Shown piece after piece: positions 53,801 to 62,582 of a stretch of DNA of 64,000 bases. The notes under the pieces were generated by a model. The model had not been told where the DNA came from. It did no database searches and saw nothing but the letters and a program-made list of their open reading frames with translations. Each line of letters starts with the position of its first letter. Positions within the stretch are counted from its first letter, which is position 1. The position numbers were made by a program, and so were the translations under genes. Source of the DNA: Hyphomicrobiales bacterium (GTDB lineage Bacteria; Pseudomonadota; Alphaproteobacteria; Rhizobiales; Xanthobacteraceae); assembly GCA_009377695.1 (NCBI GenBank), contig WHTP01000012.1, positions 1-64,000 of the forward strand, read 5' to 3'.

Positions 53801-54294
53801 GTCAGCCGCATGCAGCGTTCTGTTTCCGTCAGATAGGAATTGCTCCGGCCGACGGCGACAATATGAGGACGCTTCAGTCGCTGCTGAACGAGAACAAGCA
53901 TTCTTCCGACAAGGAGATGATCCTCAAGATCGACGTGGAGGGTGCGGAGTGGGACGTGTTCGACCATGCGCCGTCCCATGTGCTCGGTCATTTCAAGCAG
54001 ATTGTTTGCGAGTTTCACGGCCTTGCGGAACTGCGAGATCGGCGCTGGTGCGAGCGCGCCACGCGCGTACTGGTCAAGCTTGCAAATACCCATGCACCGG
54101 TGCATGTGCATGGCAATAATTTCGGGTCTTTCAATATCGTTGACGGCGTCCCGGTGCCGGACGTCCTCGAAGTCACTTATGTGCGACGCTCAAGCTATTC
54201 CTTGGAGCCCAGTGCCGAATCCTTTCCGACAGTGCTCGACCGGCCGAATAACCCAAGTGCTTCCGACGTATACCTTGGAAGGTTCGCGTTTTAG
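50893..54294 (+). CDS. four-domain fusion: HprK-like kinase, GT2 glycosyltransferase, GT9-like region, FkbM-like methyltransferase
   Basis: 1133 residues from ATG 50893, one base after the PqqD stop; GTG 50830 or TTG 50878 are other starts. Domain 1 (about 1-290) resembles HPr-kinase-related kinase A: P-loop GPSGAGKT (113-120), then ATDELVS (D136). Domain 2 (about 332-560) is GT2: LTVGMATYDEYDGVYFTVQS, FIVVDNNPGG, CMDPHV, GFGGEEGY. Domain 3 (about 640-860) resembles GT9 heptosyltransferases: FVGVDSGMSHLCHSVGVPIF. Domain 4 (about 910-1133) is FkbM-like: GGECDGGYVM, MILKIDVEGAEWDVFDH, VCEFHG. The four suggest phosphorylation, two sugar transfers and methylation on one acceptor. I know of no described protein with this order. 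There is no frame break, so it is not an artefact of a missing stop. Confidence 0.8.
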   Translation: MQRAVVTVGTSRVSVIYPRLLGEYLDALVVKSEDDAVVVADSRSWVTLADDVTPGRFCVMASNGRGASALDVGDALAAFWEHVTYLLIDQLTDAIALHAAAVRYGDNLVLLPGPSGAGKTQLALWYRARGFALATDELVSIAAMHDGAGRLCVGMLARPFFLKSTFRSAELLPASGSKIRQVSAGGKMLLIDEMSPRPAQPLVNGFIVFPRYQAGASLQMSALTPARAGLQLLGQCVNVRNLPGGGLALAAAAARRLPAISLRYGDTEQLDGALDVLTRQILAAVPSTDDLAALCGGFNARAAASRTLDVNDAPSAQGPTVPSRHQPASKRRLTVGMATYDEYDGVYFTVQSIRLHHPELAGAIEFIVVDNNPGGPCSEALKSLGDWIDGYRYIAVGERQGTAVRDAVFEHASCDIVLCMDPHVLIVPGALSRLIDYFQATPDSRDLVQGPLLYDDLRSISTHFEPQWRAGMYGTWASDPRGSDPNSPPFDIPMQGLGLFACRREAWLGFNRSFRGFGGEEGYIHEKFRRRGGRTLCLPFLRWLHRFARPLGPPYVNRWEDRIRNYFIGLTELGFETTEMEAHFAEVLGADVVKPILANIRATMPTHVPAPAGNAIRSDVIRPSEEVYSPHNFSFGDQWATINFYLNMSVMKRQRIRLASVLNGVSLHRLHKEILDVLDSPGEIELTLAEPTVGVDGYNVWNAPYFPTKNRWDASRRHKYVCMQFDGQSFGQVKNPTLEEERLIRRFLQDRCHGLAPMILGKHLSVQECVDIATDSALFVGVDSGMSHLCHSVGVPIFLLEYSLPTVTAHNGKTHILCKGYDDFASRFDRYVNYLHAAGLPDALDIGKPGQELAAAPTPSVLPAGAIGQAQNKSFCRSLAARDIPTATDVCCGQHAIRQVLSLFTPRAVVGHSKARIGGECDGGYVMIDDLQDVQVCYSFGIGFDVSWDVDMAQRGATVFQYDHTVAAPRQPHAAFCFRQIGIAPADGDNMRTLQSLLNENKHSSDKEMILKIDVEGAEWDVFDHAPSHVLGHFKQIVCEFHGLAELRDRRWCERATRVLVKLANTHAPVHVHGNNFGSFNIVDGVPVPDVLEVTYVRRSSYSLEPSAESFPTVLDRPNNPSASDVYLGRFAF

Positions 54295-54361
54295 GGCGAC
54301 CGCGGCATGACGATCATCGCCGGCCGCTGCGGCCATGCGCTCGCCAACACAGCTCGATTCA

Positions 54362-55987
54362 CTACGCGTGGCGTTGCGACAGCCAATGCGTTACCACGGG
54401 CTGACCCTGGACCTGGAATCGGCGGATCGAAGCCTCGATAACCTTGTCGGCATTGGTGACCCGGTCGTGCTGGCGAAGATGCTCCATCCATGAGTCCACG
54501 AGATAGGCCTCGACAAAGCGCCCGGGCTCGGCTGCATCTTCATAGACGTCCCAATCATAGGCGCCGTCCCGGCGCCGGATGCTGGCGATGCTCGTGATGG
54601 CATTCAAGAATTCGGAACGATCAGCGAGAGGAACCCGGTATTCGATGGTGATCAAGACGGGACCGCGGTCGCCTTCCAACTCCGGCGACAGCACCGGTAC
54701 TGGCCAATGCATGGACGGCGTCAGGTCGACACCTGCTCCGGTCTGGAGCTTCCAGCGGCTGAGCAGCGGAATGGCGACGATCATGGCCGCAGCCGCCAGA
54801 TAATGCGCCAGCGGTAGCCCAGTCAGTGAAGCGACCTGGCCCCACAAGACACTTCCGATCGCCAGCGCCCCGAACAGAACCGTCACGAACACTGCGAGCC
54901 CGCGCCCGCGCACCCATTCCGGCAGTGCGACCTGCGCCGATACGTTGATCGTCGCGAGTACCGCGATCCAGGACATTCCTGCGATTGCGCTTGCCGCGAT
55001 TGCCGCCGCGGGCTGTTGCGACAACCCATAAAGTATCATCGCCACGGCTGTGCCGATCGTTCCCGCCACCACCACTCCATCTGCACCAAGCCGGCGCTTG
55101 AGGCTTGGGAGAAGGAAAGCGCCACAGACGGCAGCGGCGCCGATGATGCCAAGGAGAATCCCATAGAGTGCCGGTCCGCCCTTGACCTGGTCGCGCGCGA
55201 CCAGCGGCAGCAAGGCCCAATAGGCGCTGGCGATTGCAAAGAACGACGATCCGCGGATGAGCGTGGCGCGCAGATGCGGATTGAATCGGGCATGGCGCAG
55301 GCCAGCGCGAATGGCGCTGAAGAATCGCTCCGGCGGTAGATGCGGCTCGGGCGCCGCCGGCGGGTGCCACCAGATCAGGGCCACGATGACCCCGGCTGTG
55401 GCGAGGGCATTGATCCAGAACGGAGCCGCAAGACTCCAGCCGCCGATAATGAGCCCGGCCAGCGCCGGGCCGACCGCGCGACTGACGTTGAAGCCGACGC
55501 TGTTGAGCGCGACCGCGGGCTGCAGATCCTGCCTCGGTACGAGCTGCGGAACGATCGATTGCCACGTGGGCGCGATCAGTGCCGCACAGGCGCCAAGCAG
55601 AAAAGTCAGCACCAGGAGGCTCGTCGGCGTGACGCGCTCCAGCCATACCAGCACGCCGAACAGCGCGGCGAGAAGCGTGGTGGCGACCTGGGTGCCGATG
55701 AGCAATCTGCGCCTGTCGACAATGTCGGCGAGTGCGCCCGCGGGCAGGGCGAAGATGAACATCGGGAGCGCGGCAGCGACCTGAACCAGCGCGACGATCA
55801 GCGGGTCAGGATTAAGGTTGGTCATCAACCAGGCGGCGGCCGCGCTTTGCATCCATGTCCCGATGTTCGAGACGACGGTTGCAATCCAGAGCACGGTGAA
55901 CGCCGGGTGCCGGAACGGGCTCAGCGACGACGCATCCGCGCGCAACCGCGAGGGCTTGCTGTCGCTTGAGGTGCGATCCGTCGACAT
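54362..55987 (-). CDS. MFS exporter, EntS-like family, with C-terminal monooxygenase-like domain
   Basis: 541 residues from ATG 55987 with AGGGC upstream. Twelve hydrophobic segments lie in the first ~415 residues (WIATVVSNIGTWMQS, GALADIVDRRRLLIG as the A-motif loop). The last ~100 residues (VLITIEYRVPLADRSEFLNA and YDWDVYEDAAEPGRFVEAYL) resemble an antibiotic-biosynthesis-monooxygenase/EthD-like ferredoxin fold, a known extension in this MFS branch. Such exporters move siderophores, drugs or metabolites. Convergent with the kinase-glycosyltransferase gene; not obviously part of that cluster. Confidence 0.88.
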   Translation of the reverse strand: MSTDRTSSDSKPSRLRADASSLSPFRHPAFTVLWIATVVSNIGTWMQSAAAAWLMTNLNPDPLIVALVQVAAALPMFIFALPAGALADIVDRRRLLIGTQVATTLLAALFGVLVWLERVTPTSLLVLTFLLGACAALIAPTWQSIVPQLVPRQDLQPAVALNSVGFNVSRAVGPALAGLIIGGWSLAAPFWINALATAGVIVALIWWHPPAAPEPHLPPERFFSAIRAGLRHARFNPHLRATLIRGSSFFAIASAYWALLPLVARDQVKGGPALYGILLGIIGAAAVCGAFLLPSLKRRLGADGVVVAGTIGTAVAMILYGLSQQPAAAIAASAIAGMSWIAVLATINVSAQVALPEWVRGRGLAVFVTVLFGALAIGSVLWGQVASLTGLPLAHYLAAAAMIVAIPLLSRWKLQTGAGVDLTPSMHWPVPVLSPELEGDRGPVLITIEYRVPLADRSEFLNAITSIASIRRRDGAYDWDVYEDAAEPGRFVEAYLVDSWMEHLRQHDRVTNADKVIEASIRRFQVQGQPVVTHWLSQRHA

Positions 55988-56108
55988 GCAAGCCCTCACT
56001 GGTCAATCGGCCCCTCGGTGACCGCGTCCTTGAGCGTCGAACATGGGGTCGTCGCATCGATGCCGGACCATAAGCGCCGCCGAATGTCCTGGCGAGGCCT
56101 GTCGGAAA

Positions 56109-56682
56109 TCAGCGCAGCTTGGCGGCGATCTGCGCGACGTGCCGGCCCTGGTAGCGAGCGCCTTCGAGCTCGATTGCCGACGGCTGGCGGCTGCCGGCGC
56201 CGCCGGCAATGGTCGACGCGCCGTACGGCGAGTTGCCCATCACTTCGGTGACGCCCATCTGGCCCTGAAAGGCATAGGGCAGACCGACGATGACCATGCC
56301 GAGATGCAAGAGCACCGGATGGAAGGTCAGGATGGTAGACTCCTGGCCACCGTGTTGCGTGGCTGACGACGTGAACACCGATCCGACCTTGCCGACAAGC
56401 TTGCCTTGCATCCACAGGCCTCCGGCTTAGTCGAGAAAGTTCTTCATCTGGGCGGTCATGTTGCCGAAGCGCGTACCGGTGCCGAAAATGACCGCGTCAT
56501 AATCGGCAAGCTCGTTCACGGTGGCGATCGGGGCACCTGGTCGAGCTTGTAGCCGGACTTGCGCGCGATCTCTTCGGGGACCAACTCCGGCACGCGCTTG
56601 ATGACGGCTTCGGCGCCGGCCTGTGCCATCGTCTCGATGTGCCCATGGGACGAGTAGTAGAGAACGAGAACCTTGGTCATGA
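56109..56682 (-). pseudogene. wrbA: wrbA-like NAD(P)H:quinone oxidoreductase, inactivated
   Basis: Reading the minus strand from ATG 56682 gives [20 protein letters not shown], a flavodoxin-fold start. Compared with WrbA there is an internal deletion of about 8-10 residues after MAQA, a one-base deletion at GACCAGGTGCCCC (56543-56555) that shifts frame, and a CAA-to-TAA change in FLD-stop-AGGLW. The remainder ([20 protein letters not shown] to [17 protein letters not shown]) is in frame to 56109. The three lesions are independent, so the gene is a genuine pseudogene. The 3' half is still open from 56411 and could be mis-annotated as a short gene. It sits in a pirin/LysR locus that fits a quinone-response operon. 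Confidence 0.88.
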
Positions 56683-56713
56683 CCGTTTCTCCGGTGCGGG
56701 TTGGCGGATCGGG

Positions 56714-57415
56714 TTAGCGCAGGTCGAACAACAGGATTTCGCTATCGTCCGCGCGTGCGGTGAGCGCGAGCGTCGCAATGTTCTCCGCCCCGGCGCCATC
56801 GCCCGTGCGTAGCTCCTGTCCATTCATGTCGATCGTGCCGCGCACGACTTGCACCCAGGCCTTGCGGCCGTCGGCAATCGCGTGCGTCACCGTTGCGTCC
56901 TTGTTCAGGACCGATGCGAAGATGTCGGCGTCCTGGTGCACCGTCACCGAGCCGTCGCGTCCATTGCACGACGCGACGAGACGCAAGCGCCCGCGCTTAT
57001 CCTCATCGCTGAACCGTTTCTGCTCGTAACCAGGCTCGATGCCATCCTGCGCCGGAAGGAGCCAAATCTGCAGGAAGTGCACGGGCTCGCCAGCCGAGTG
57101 ATTGAACTCGCTGTGGCGAATGCCGGTGCCGGCGGACATGCGCTGCACGTCGCCCGGCCGGATCACCGAGCCGGTGCCGATGCTGTCTTTGTGTTCTAGG
57201 GCGCCGTCGACGACATAAGAGATGATCTCCATGTCGCGATGGCCGTGGGTGCCGAAGCCCGCGCCGGGGCGGACGCGGTCCTCATTGATGACCCGCAGCG
57301 TGCCGAAACCCATGTGGCCGGCGTCGTAATAGTCGCCGAAGGAAAACGTGTGGCGGCTGTCCAGCCAGCCGAGATTGGTGGTATCGCGGTCTTCCGAGCG
57401 TCTGATTGCGACCAT
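56714..57415 (-). CDS. pirin family protein (YhhW-like bicupin)
   Basis: 233 residues from ATG 57415 with GGAGC upstream. The pirin motifs are [15 protein letters not shown], the metal ligands in [10 protein letters not shown] (His-x-His) and [12 protein letters not shown], and the core GVIRPGDV-like block, all in the N-terminal cupin. The E. coli homologue YhhW has quercetinase activity, and such genes often respond to electrophiles or quinones. It is transcribed toward the wrbA pseudogene and divergently from the LysR gene. Confidence 0.92.
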   Translation of the reverse strand: MVAIRRSEDRDTTNLGWLDSRHTFSFGDYYDAGHMGFGTLRVINEDRVRPGAGFGTHGHRDMEIISYVVDGALEHKDSIGTGSVIRPGDVQRMSAGTGIRHSEFNHSAGEPVHFLQIWLLPAQDGIEPGYEQKRFSDEDKRGRLRLVASCNGRDGSVTVHQDADIFASVLNKDATVTHAIADGRKAWVQVVRGTIDMNGQELRTGDGAGAENIATLALTARADDSEILLFDLR

Positions 57416-57460
57416 TTGGCGAGCTCCAAAATTAGTGCCTTTTGCACCCGCGTAAATGAG

Positions 57461-57491
57461 TTGTCTGTGAAATAACGACAATCTGTGAAAT
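57461..57491. promoter_or_regulatory. LysR-type T-N11-A dyad and direct repeat in the pirin/lysR intergenic region
   Basis: TTGTC-N11-GACAA (57461-57481) is a perfect 5+5 dyad with 11-base spacing, the classical LTTR box. The 10-mer TCTGTGAAAT is repeated at 57464 and 57482, 18 bases apart, on the same face of the helix within two turns. The site lies 37-67 bases before the lysR start and 46-76 bases before the pirin start. Confidence 0.65.
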
Positions 57492-57527
57492 TATGGCGAC
57501 CGTGTCCCCAAATCGAGGACAATCGCT

Positions 57528-58436
57528 ATGGACAAGCTTCAGAGCATTCGGGCCTTCACCAAGGTCGTGCAGCACGGCAGCTTTGCCGCGGCGGCCCGCG
57601 ACATGCGGCTCTCGCGTTCGGCGGTCAGCAAATACGTGATCGACCTGGAGCAGGATCTTGGGACGCAGCTTCTTGTCCGCACCACTCGCAGCGCAAGTCC
57701 TACCGAGAATGGACACCTCTATTTCGAGCGCTGTGTATCGATCCTCTCCGATCTCGAGGAAGCCGATCTCGCGGTGGCGCGCCTGCAGGCGGAGCCGCGC
57801 GGCGTCTTGCGCGTGAACGCGCCGATGTCGTTTGGAACGCTGCATCTTGGGCGCGCGATCGCGGATTTCATGGCGAGGTATCCGGACCTGCACATCCAGC
57901 TTGTGCTCAGCGACCAGCAGATCGATCCGGTGCAGGAGGGTTTCGATGTCACGTTACGCATTGCCGACTTGCCGTCATCGAGCTTGGTCGCGCGCAAGAT
58001 CGCGCCGGCGAAACGGGTGGTCTGCGGGAGCCCCGCTTACTTCAGGCAGCATGGCATTCCGCAGCATCCCAATGACCTGCGCGCACATGCGTGCTTGACT
58101 TACGGCCATCTCGCGACCGGCAATCAGTGGCGGCTCATCGGACCCGACGGCGATCACTGGATCCAGATTTCGTGGACGCTGTGTGCTGATAACGGCGAGG
58201 TTCTACGCGACGCGGCGGTGAAGGGCAGGGGCATTGCGCTTCTGCCGACGTTCATCGCAGGAGCCGACCTCCAGCAGGGACGTTTGACGACGGTGCTGAC
58301 CGACTATCGTGCGCCGGAGATCTCGCTCTATGCGATCTATCCCGAGACCAGACACCTGTCGGTCAAAGTGCGCGTGTTCATCGATTTCCTGGTCGAACGG
58401 TTCGGCGACCGACCATATTGGGATCTGGTCGAGTAG
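57528..58436 (+). CDS. LysR family transcriptional regulator (CrgA-like subgroup)
   Basis: 302 residues from ATG 57528 with GAGGA upstream. An N-terminal winged HTH (FTKVVQHGSFAAAARDMRLS, SAVSKYVIDLEQDLGTQLL) precedes the inducer-binding domain (LRVNAPMSFGTLHLGRAIAD). The subgroup usually controls divergent redox or quinone-detoxification genes, matching the pirin and wrbA neighbours. It probably represses or activates the pirin-wrbA unit through the dyad between them. Confidence 0.92.
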   Translation: MDKLQSIRAFTKVVQHGSFAAAARDMRLSRSAVSKYVIDLEQDLGTQLLVRTTRSASPTENGHLYFERCVSILSDLEEADLAVARLQAEPRGVLRVNAPMSFGTLHLGRAIADFMARYPDLHIQLVLSDQQIDPVQEGFDVTLRIADLPSSSLVARKIAPAKRVVCGSPAYFRQHGIPQHPNDLRAHACLTYGHLATGNQWRLIGPDGDHWIQISWTLCADNGEVLRDAAVKGRGIALLPTFIAGADLQQGRLTTVLTDYRAPEISLYAIYPETRHLSVKVRVFIDFLVERFGDRPYWDLVE

Positions 58437-58757
58437 CGTCAACCGCGGCGCGCACCTGGCGAATCCCGCGCGCGCGCGGTCTTTGCGGCCGGCGGGTCGA
58501 TTGATCCCCATCAGTGCGGGAAATGCCTTGAGTTGATCGCCTGAAACGCAAGTGTGGTTGTCGCAATTCATCAGCGATATTTTCGGTTTGACTGGAAGTA
58601 TTTTCTATTTACAACGGTAAGAGCCAATCAAATCGGAAGATTATTCTACTATCCGCGAAAGTGCCGTGAGAAGAAAAGTGGGCTGTGTCGTCACGAATAG
58701 AGACGGTTCTTGTCCTGGTCGCTCAGCGGTCGTTCGCTCGGTCTCCGTGAGAGCACA
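58437..58757. other. leader region of the cysD operon
   Basis: 321 bases. The region after 58560 is AT-rich with a candidate promoter at 58588-58615; the remainder up to the cysD start is a leader of about 140 bases. I see no clear riboswitch or gene. Confidence 0.45.
58588..58615 (+). promoter_or_regulatory. candidate sigma-70 promoter of cysD
   Basis: TTGACT (58588-58593), a 16-base spacer, then TACAAC (58610-58615). Both boxes are near consensus for an alphaproteobacterial housekeeping promoter. A CysB-like activator site was not identified. Confidence 0.5.
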
Positions 58758-59552
58758 ATGAACCGTCTCGACGATCTCGAATCCCAAAGCGTCTTCATTT
58801 TTCGCGAAGCCTATGCGCGGCTCAAGAACATCGCGCTGTTGTGGTCGCTCGGCAAAGACTCCAACGTGATGATCTGGCTGGCACGAAAGGCATTTTTTGG
58901 TCGCATGCCGTTTCCGGTGATGCACGTCGATACCGGCAAGAAATTTCCCGAGATGTACGCATTCCGCGAGCGCTACAGCCGCGAATGGGCGCTCAACCTT
59001 CTGGTCGAACAATGTCCGCCCCTGGACGCCGTCGATCCGACACTCCCGCCAGCGGCGAGATCGGCCGCGCGCAAGACGGAAGGACTCAAGCTCGCGCTGG
59101 CGAAGCATGGCTTTGACGGCCTGATCGCCGGCATCCGCCGCGACGAAGAGCCGACCCGCGCCAAGGAGCGGGTGTTCTCGTTGCGGGGTACCGAAGGCGG
59201 ATGGGATGTCCGTGACCAGCCGCCCGAATTCTGGAACCACTTCAATGCGTCGCCGCCGCGCGGTGCACATGTCCGCGTGCATCCGATCCTGCATTGGACC
59301 GAAGCGGACATCTGGTCTTACACGCGGCGCGAGGGAATTCCGATCATCCCGCTATACCTCGCGCAGAACGGTAAGCGTTATCGCTCGCTCGGCGATGCCG
59401 ATATCACGTCGCCTGTAGCGTCCAACGCGACCACCATCGATCAGATCGTCGAAGAACTCGACGTCACCCGCGTCGCGGAGCGCTCGGGGCGCGCCATGGA
59501 CCATGAGTCCGAAGACGCGTTCGAGCGGCTGCGCGTATCCGGGTATCTGTGA
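58758..59552 (+). CDS. cysD: sulfate adenylyltransferase small subunit
   Basis: 264 residues from ATG 58758 ([10 protein letters not shown]). CysD adenylates sulfate to APS with ATP; energy comes from GTP hydrolysis by CysN. The PP-loop SLGKDSNVM (about residues 30-38) and the C-terminal RVSGYL match the family, though at 264 residues it is shorter than typical (about 300). The CysN-like fusion gene starts 25 bases after the stop, forming a two-gene operon. Confidence 0.95.
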   Translation: MNRLDDLESQSVFIFREAYARLKNIALLWSLGKDSNVMIWLARKAFFGRMPFPVMHVDTGKKFPEMYAFRERYSREWALNLLVEQCPPLDAVDPTLPPAARSAARKTEGLKLALAKHGFDGLIAGIRRDEEPTRAKERVFSLRGTEGGWDVRDQPPEFWNHFNASPPRGAHVRVHPILHWTEADIWSYTRREGIPIIPLYLAQNGKRYRSLGDADITSPVASNATTIDQIVEELDVTRVAERSGRAMDHESEDAFERLRVSGYL

Positions 59553-59577
59553 ACGCCGAACATTAAAGGTCAAGACG

Positions 59578-61590
59578 ATGAACATTGCATTACCCGACGC
59601 TCGCCGAAAGAATTCGACATCTGCTCGAAGCCTGGTTCGGATCGTGATCGTGGGCCATGTGGACCATGGCAAGTCCACGCTGATCGGACGTCTTTTGCAC
59701 GAGACTGGAAGCCTGCCGGATGGAAAGCTCGATAGCCTCAAGGCGATCAGCGCCAGGCGGGGCGTGTCGTTCGAATGGTCGTTTCTCCTCGATGCGCTTC
59801 AAACGGAACGCGACCAGGGCATCACCATCGATACCAGTCAAATCCGATTCCGCACATCATCGCGCGATATCGTGCTGATCGACGCGCCCGGCCATACCGA
59901 GTTCCTTCGCAACATGATCACCGGCGCGTCGCAGGCCGATGCGGCGATCCTGATTGTTGATGCAAACGAAGGCATTCGCGAGCAGACACGGCGCCACGGC
60001 TATCTCTTGCATCTCCTCGGCATCCGGCAGCTGGCGGTGGTCATCAACAAAATGGATCGGGTCGATTTCAGTCCTGCGCGCTTTCAGGAAATCCGCGGAG
60101 AAATCGAAGCGCTGGGGCTGAAACCGGCGGCTGTCATTCCGATATCCGCCCGCAACGGAGACGGCGTCGCGCGGCGCACTGCGCCAATCGCCTGGCACGA
60201 TGGCCCAACGGTGCTGGAAGCGCTGGACGGCTTCGTGCCAGCAACCAGCCTCGATGAACTGCCGCTTCGGTTGCCGGTGCAAGCGGTCTACCGGATGGAA
60301 TACCGGGTCATCGCCGGGCGGATCGAGAGCGGCCAACTGTCGGTTGGCGATGACATCGTCGTCATGCCGGGCAACAAAGTGGCGCGCGTCAAGTCGATTG
60401 AAGCCTGGCCTGCGCCCCAGGGACTCCCGCCGGTGCGAAGCGCGGGGGCCGGTCAGTCGATCGGGATCACGCTCGATCGTGAGTTGTTTGTGGACAGAGG
60501 CGACCTGATCGCTTCGCAATCGATTCCTCCGGGAACCGGTCGCACACTGCGTGCACGCATTTTCTGGCTGCACCCGACCTCGCTCGGGATTGGGACCCGC
60601 GTGATAGTGCGGAGCGGTACGGCCGAAACCGTGGGGGTGGTGCGCGCGGTCAACAACGCCGTTGATCCCGCCAATCTCAACATCGTCGCCCATGACGTCC
60701 TTGCGCCGAACCATGTCGCCGATGTCGAGATTGCGCTCGCGCGGCCGCTCGCCGCCGATCCCCATACCGATAATCCGGCGACTGGCCGCATCGTCATCGA
60801 GCTCTCAGATCGCATAGCCGGAGGCGGGCTCGTCCTCGGCCTGAACCCGACAGAACGCGAGCCGGCGGGCGCGCATGCGGACCTCGCCGCCGAGGCAGCG
60901 TATCTTGCCGAGATTTATCGCCCGTTGTCCCCGGCCGAGCGGCTGGCGCGACTGCGCCGAGATCTTGGCGGAAGGGTCGTGTTCACGACGAGCTTCGGGC
61001 TTGAAGATCAGGCTATCACGCACCTGCTCTGCGAGCAGAATATTGACGTCGAGCTGATCACGCTCGACACGGGCCGGTTGTTCAACGAAACCTATTCACT
61101 GTGGGCTGAAACCGAACGGCGCTACGGCCGCCGCATTCGCGCGCTCTATCCCAGCCGGCGCAATCTCGAGGCGCTGATTGCGGAGCAGGGCATCAACGGC
61201 TTCTTTGAGTCGAAGTCGGCGCGTTTGGCTTGCTGCCATGTCCGCAAGATCGAGCCGCTGGAGCGTGCGCTCTCAGGCGCGCATGCATGGATCACGGGCC
61301 TTCGCGCAGAGCAATCGGCATTCCGGAAAGACTTGGCCTTGGTGACAGCGGAGCGTGATCGCGGATTGATCAAAATCAATCCGTTGTTCGATCAAACGCG
61401 CAAGCAGATTCTTGAGCTTGTCTCGAAGCATGCCGTTCCTGTGAATACGCTCCATAGCAAGGGATTTGCATCGATCGGTTGCGCACCATGTACGCGCGCG
61501 ATCTCTTCCGGAGAACCCGAGCGGGCAGGCCGCTGGTGGTGGGAAGAGCAAGGCAGCCAGGAATGTGGATTGCACACGAGGCGCCGTTGA
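59578..61590 (+). CDS. cysN: CysN-CysH fusion: sulfate adenylyltransferase GTPase subunit joined to APS reductase
   Basis: 670 residues from ATG 59578. The first ~420 residues are CysN: GTPase motifs GHVDHGKST (about 26-34), [13 protein letters not shown] and the beta-barrel domains after it. Residues about 440-670 are Cys[11 protein letters not shown], the cysteines ACCHVRK and IGCAPCTR expected of the [4Fe-4S] cluster, and the catalytic QECGLH near the C-terminus. CysN is usually fused to the APS kinase CysC (NodQ). Fusion to the reductase would pass APS straight to sulfite formation. No linker stop or frameshift is seen. The separate APS kinase gene is not in the window, consistent with direct APS reduction. 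Confidence 0.88.
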   Translation: MNIALPDARRKNSTSARSLVRIVIVGHVDHGKSTLIGRLLHETGSLPDGKLDSLKAISARRGVSFEWSFLLDALQTERDQGITIDTSQIRFRTSSRDIVLIDAPGHTEFLRNMITGASQADAAILIVDANEGIREQTRRHGYLLHLLGIRQLAVVINKMDRVDFSPARFQEIRGEIEALGLKPAAVIPISARNGDGVARRTAPIAWHDGPTVLEALDGFVPATSLDELPLRLPVQAVYRMEYRVIAGRIESGQLSVGDDIVVMPGNKVARVKSIEAWPAPQGLPPVRSAGAGQSIGITLDRELFVDRGDLIASQSIPPGTGRTLRARIFWLHPTSLGIGTRVIVRSGTAETVGVVRAVNNAVDPANLNIVAHDVLAPNHVADVEIALARPLAADPHTDNPATGRIVIELSDRIAGGGLVLGLNPTEREPAGAHADLAAEAAYLAEIYRPLSPAERLARLRRDLGGRVVFTTSFGLEDQAITHLLCEQNIDVELITLDTGRLFNETYSLWAETERRYGRRIRALYPSRRNLEALIAEQGINGFFESKSARLACCHVRKIEPLERALSGAHAWITGLRAEQSAFRKDLALVTAERDRGLIKINPLFDQTRKQILELVSKHAVPVNTLHSKGFASIGCAPCTRAISSGEPERAGRWWWEEQGSQECGLHTRRR

Positions 61591-61718
61591 TGATCGGGAG
61601 CGAAGACGTGCCCGGAAAATAGATGCAAGGCGCGCAAGGTCGTGTCGCGCCGTGAAGCAATCGGGCCGTATTGCTTGTCGGCTCACGACTTGGCTTTATC
61701 CCGAGCGGCGTTAGGCGC

Positions 61719-62582
61719 CTACGCCATCCCGTCGGTCGCCGCGCTCGTCTTTTGCCAGAACACGAAACGGCGCTGAATCCACACGACGCTGCCAAAGGTC
61801 GCGAGACCGAGCAGGCTGAGATAAATGATGAGCGAGAACACGCGCGGCGTGTCGAGCTGCGATGCCGCGACGCGGATCAGTTCACCGAAGCCTTTACCGC
61901 CGCCGAGAAATTCGCCGGTGATCGCTCCGGCCATGACGCCGACGGACGCGATCTTGAGGCCGGTGAAGAAATGCGGCAGGCCCGTCGGTAGCTTCATCTT
62001 CATCAGCGTCTGCAAGCGGCTCGCGCCCATGGTGCGGAACAGCATGCGAGCATTCTCGTCGGCGGCGTGCAGGCCGGCGGCGGTGCCGACAATGATTGGG
62101 AAGGTCGCGATGAAGGTCGCGAGCGCGACCTTCGACGCGATGCCGAATCCCAACCATGCGATGAACAGCGGCGCAAAGGCGATCTTCGGCATGGTGTCGA
62201 TCGCCACCAGATAGGGCATGACGGCGCGTTCGCCGAAGACGGTCTCGCCCACCAGCACGCCGAGCGAAAAGCCGATCAGGATCGCCAGCGCGAACGAGTA
62301 GATCACCTCCGTGACGGTGACCCGAAGCGCGGTCAGCATATAGTCGCCGGAAAACAGGTTCTGCCCGACAAAGACGATGTCGCGTGCGGTCTCGCCTGGC
62401 GACGGCAGGATGATGGGCGAGACAAGCTGCAAGGACCATGCAAGCTGCCAGATCGCGAGAAAGGCCAGGAAAAGACCAGCCATCGCGACCGAACGCGGGA
62501 TGCGGTCAATCAGCGAGACGTGCTCGCTCCAGACGGTATCGGGCGTGGTGGTGTGCGGGTCGGTATCAGTGGTCTGGCTCAC
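61719..62582 (-). CDS. ABC transporter permease (nitrate/sulfonate/taurine class)
   Basis: 287 residues with six hydrophobic segments. The EAA loop (AAGLHAADENARMLFRTMGA) and the motifs GFSLGVLVGE and GEFLGGGKGFGELI are typical of SsuC/TauC/NrtB. Its start overlaps the stop of the ATP-binding subunit gene (ATGA, 62579-62582), which indicates translational coupling. Substrate cannot be read from the permease; the binding protein at the window end would decide. Confidence 0.92.
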   Translation of the reverse strand: MSQTTDTDPHTTTPDTVWSEHVSLIDRIPRSVAMAGLFLAFLAIWQLAWSLQLVSPIILPSPGETARDIVFVGQNLFSGDYMLTALRVTVTEVIYSFALAILIGFSLGVLVGETVFGERAVMPYLVAIDTMPKIAFAPLFIAWLGFGIASKVALATFIATFPIIVGTAAGLHAADENARMLFRTMGASRLQTLMKMKLPTGLPHFFTGLKIASVGVMAGAITGEFLGGGKGFGELIRVAASQLDTPRVFSLIIYLSLLGLATFGSVVWIQRRFVFWQKTSAATDGMA

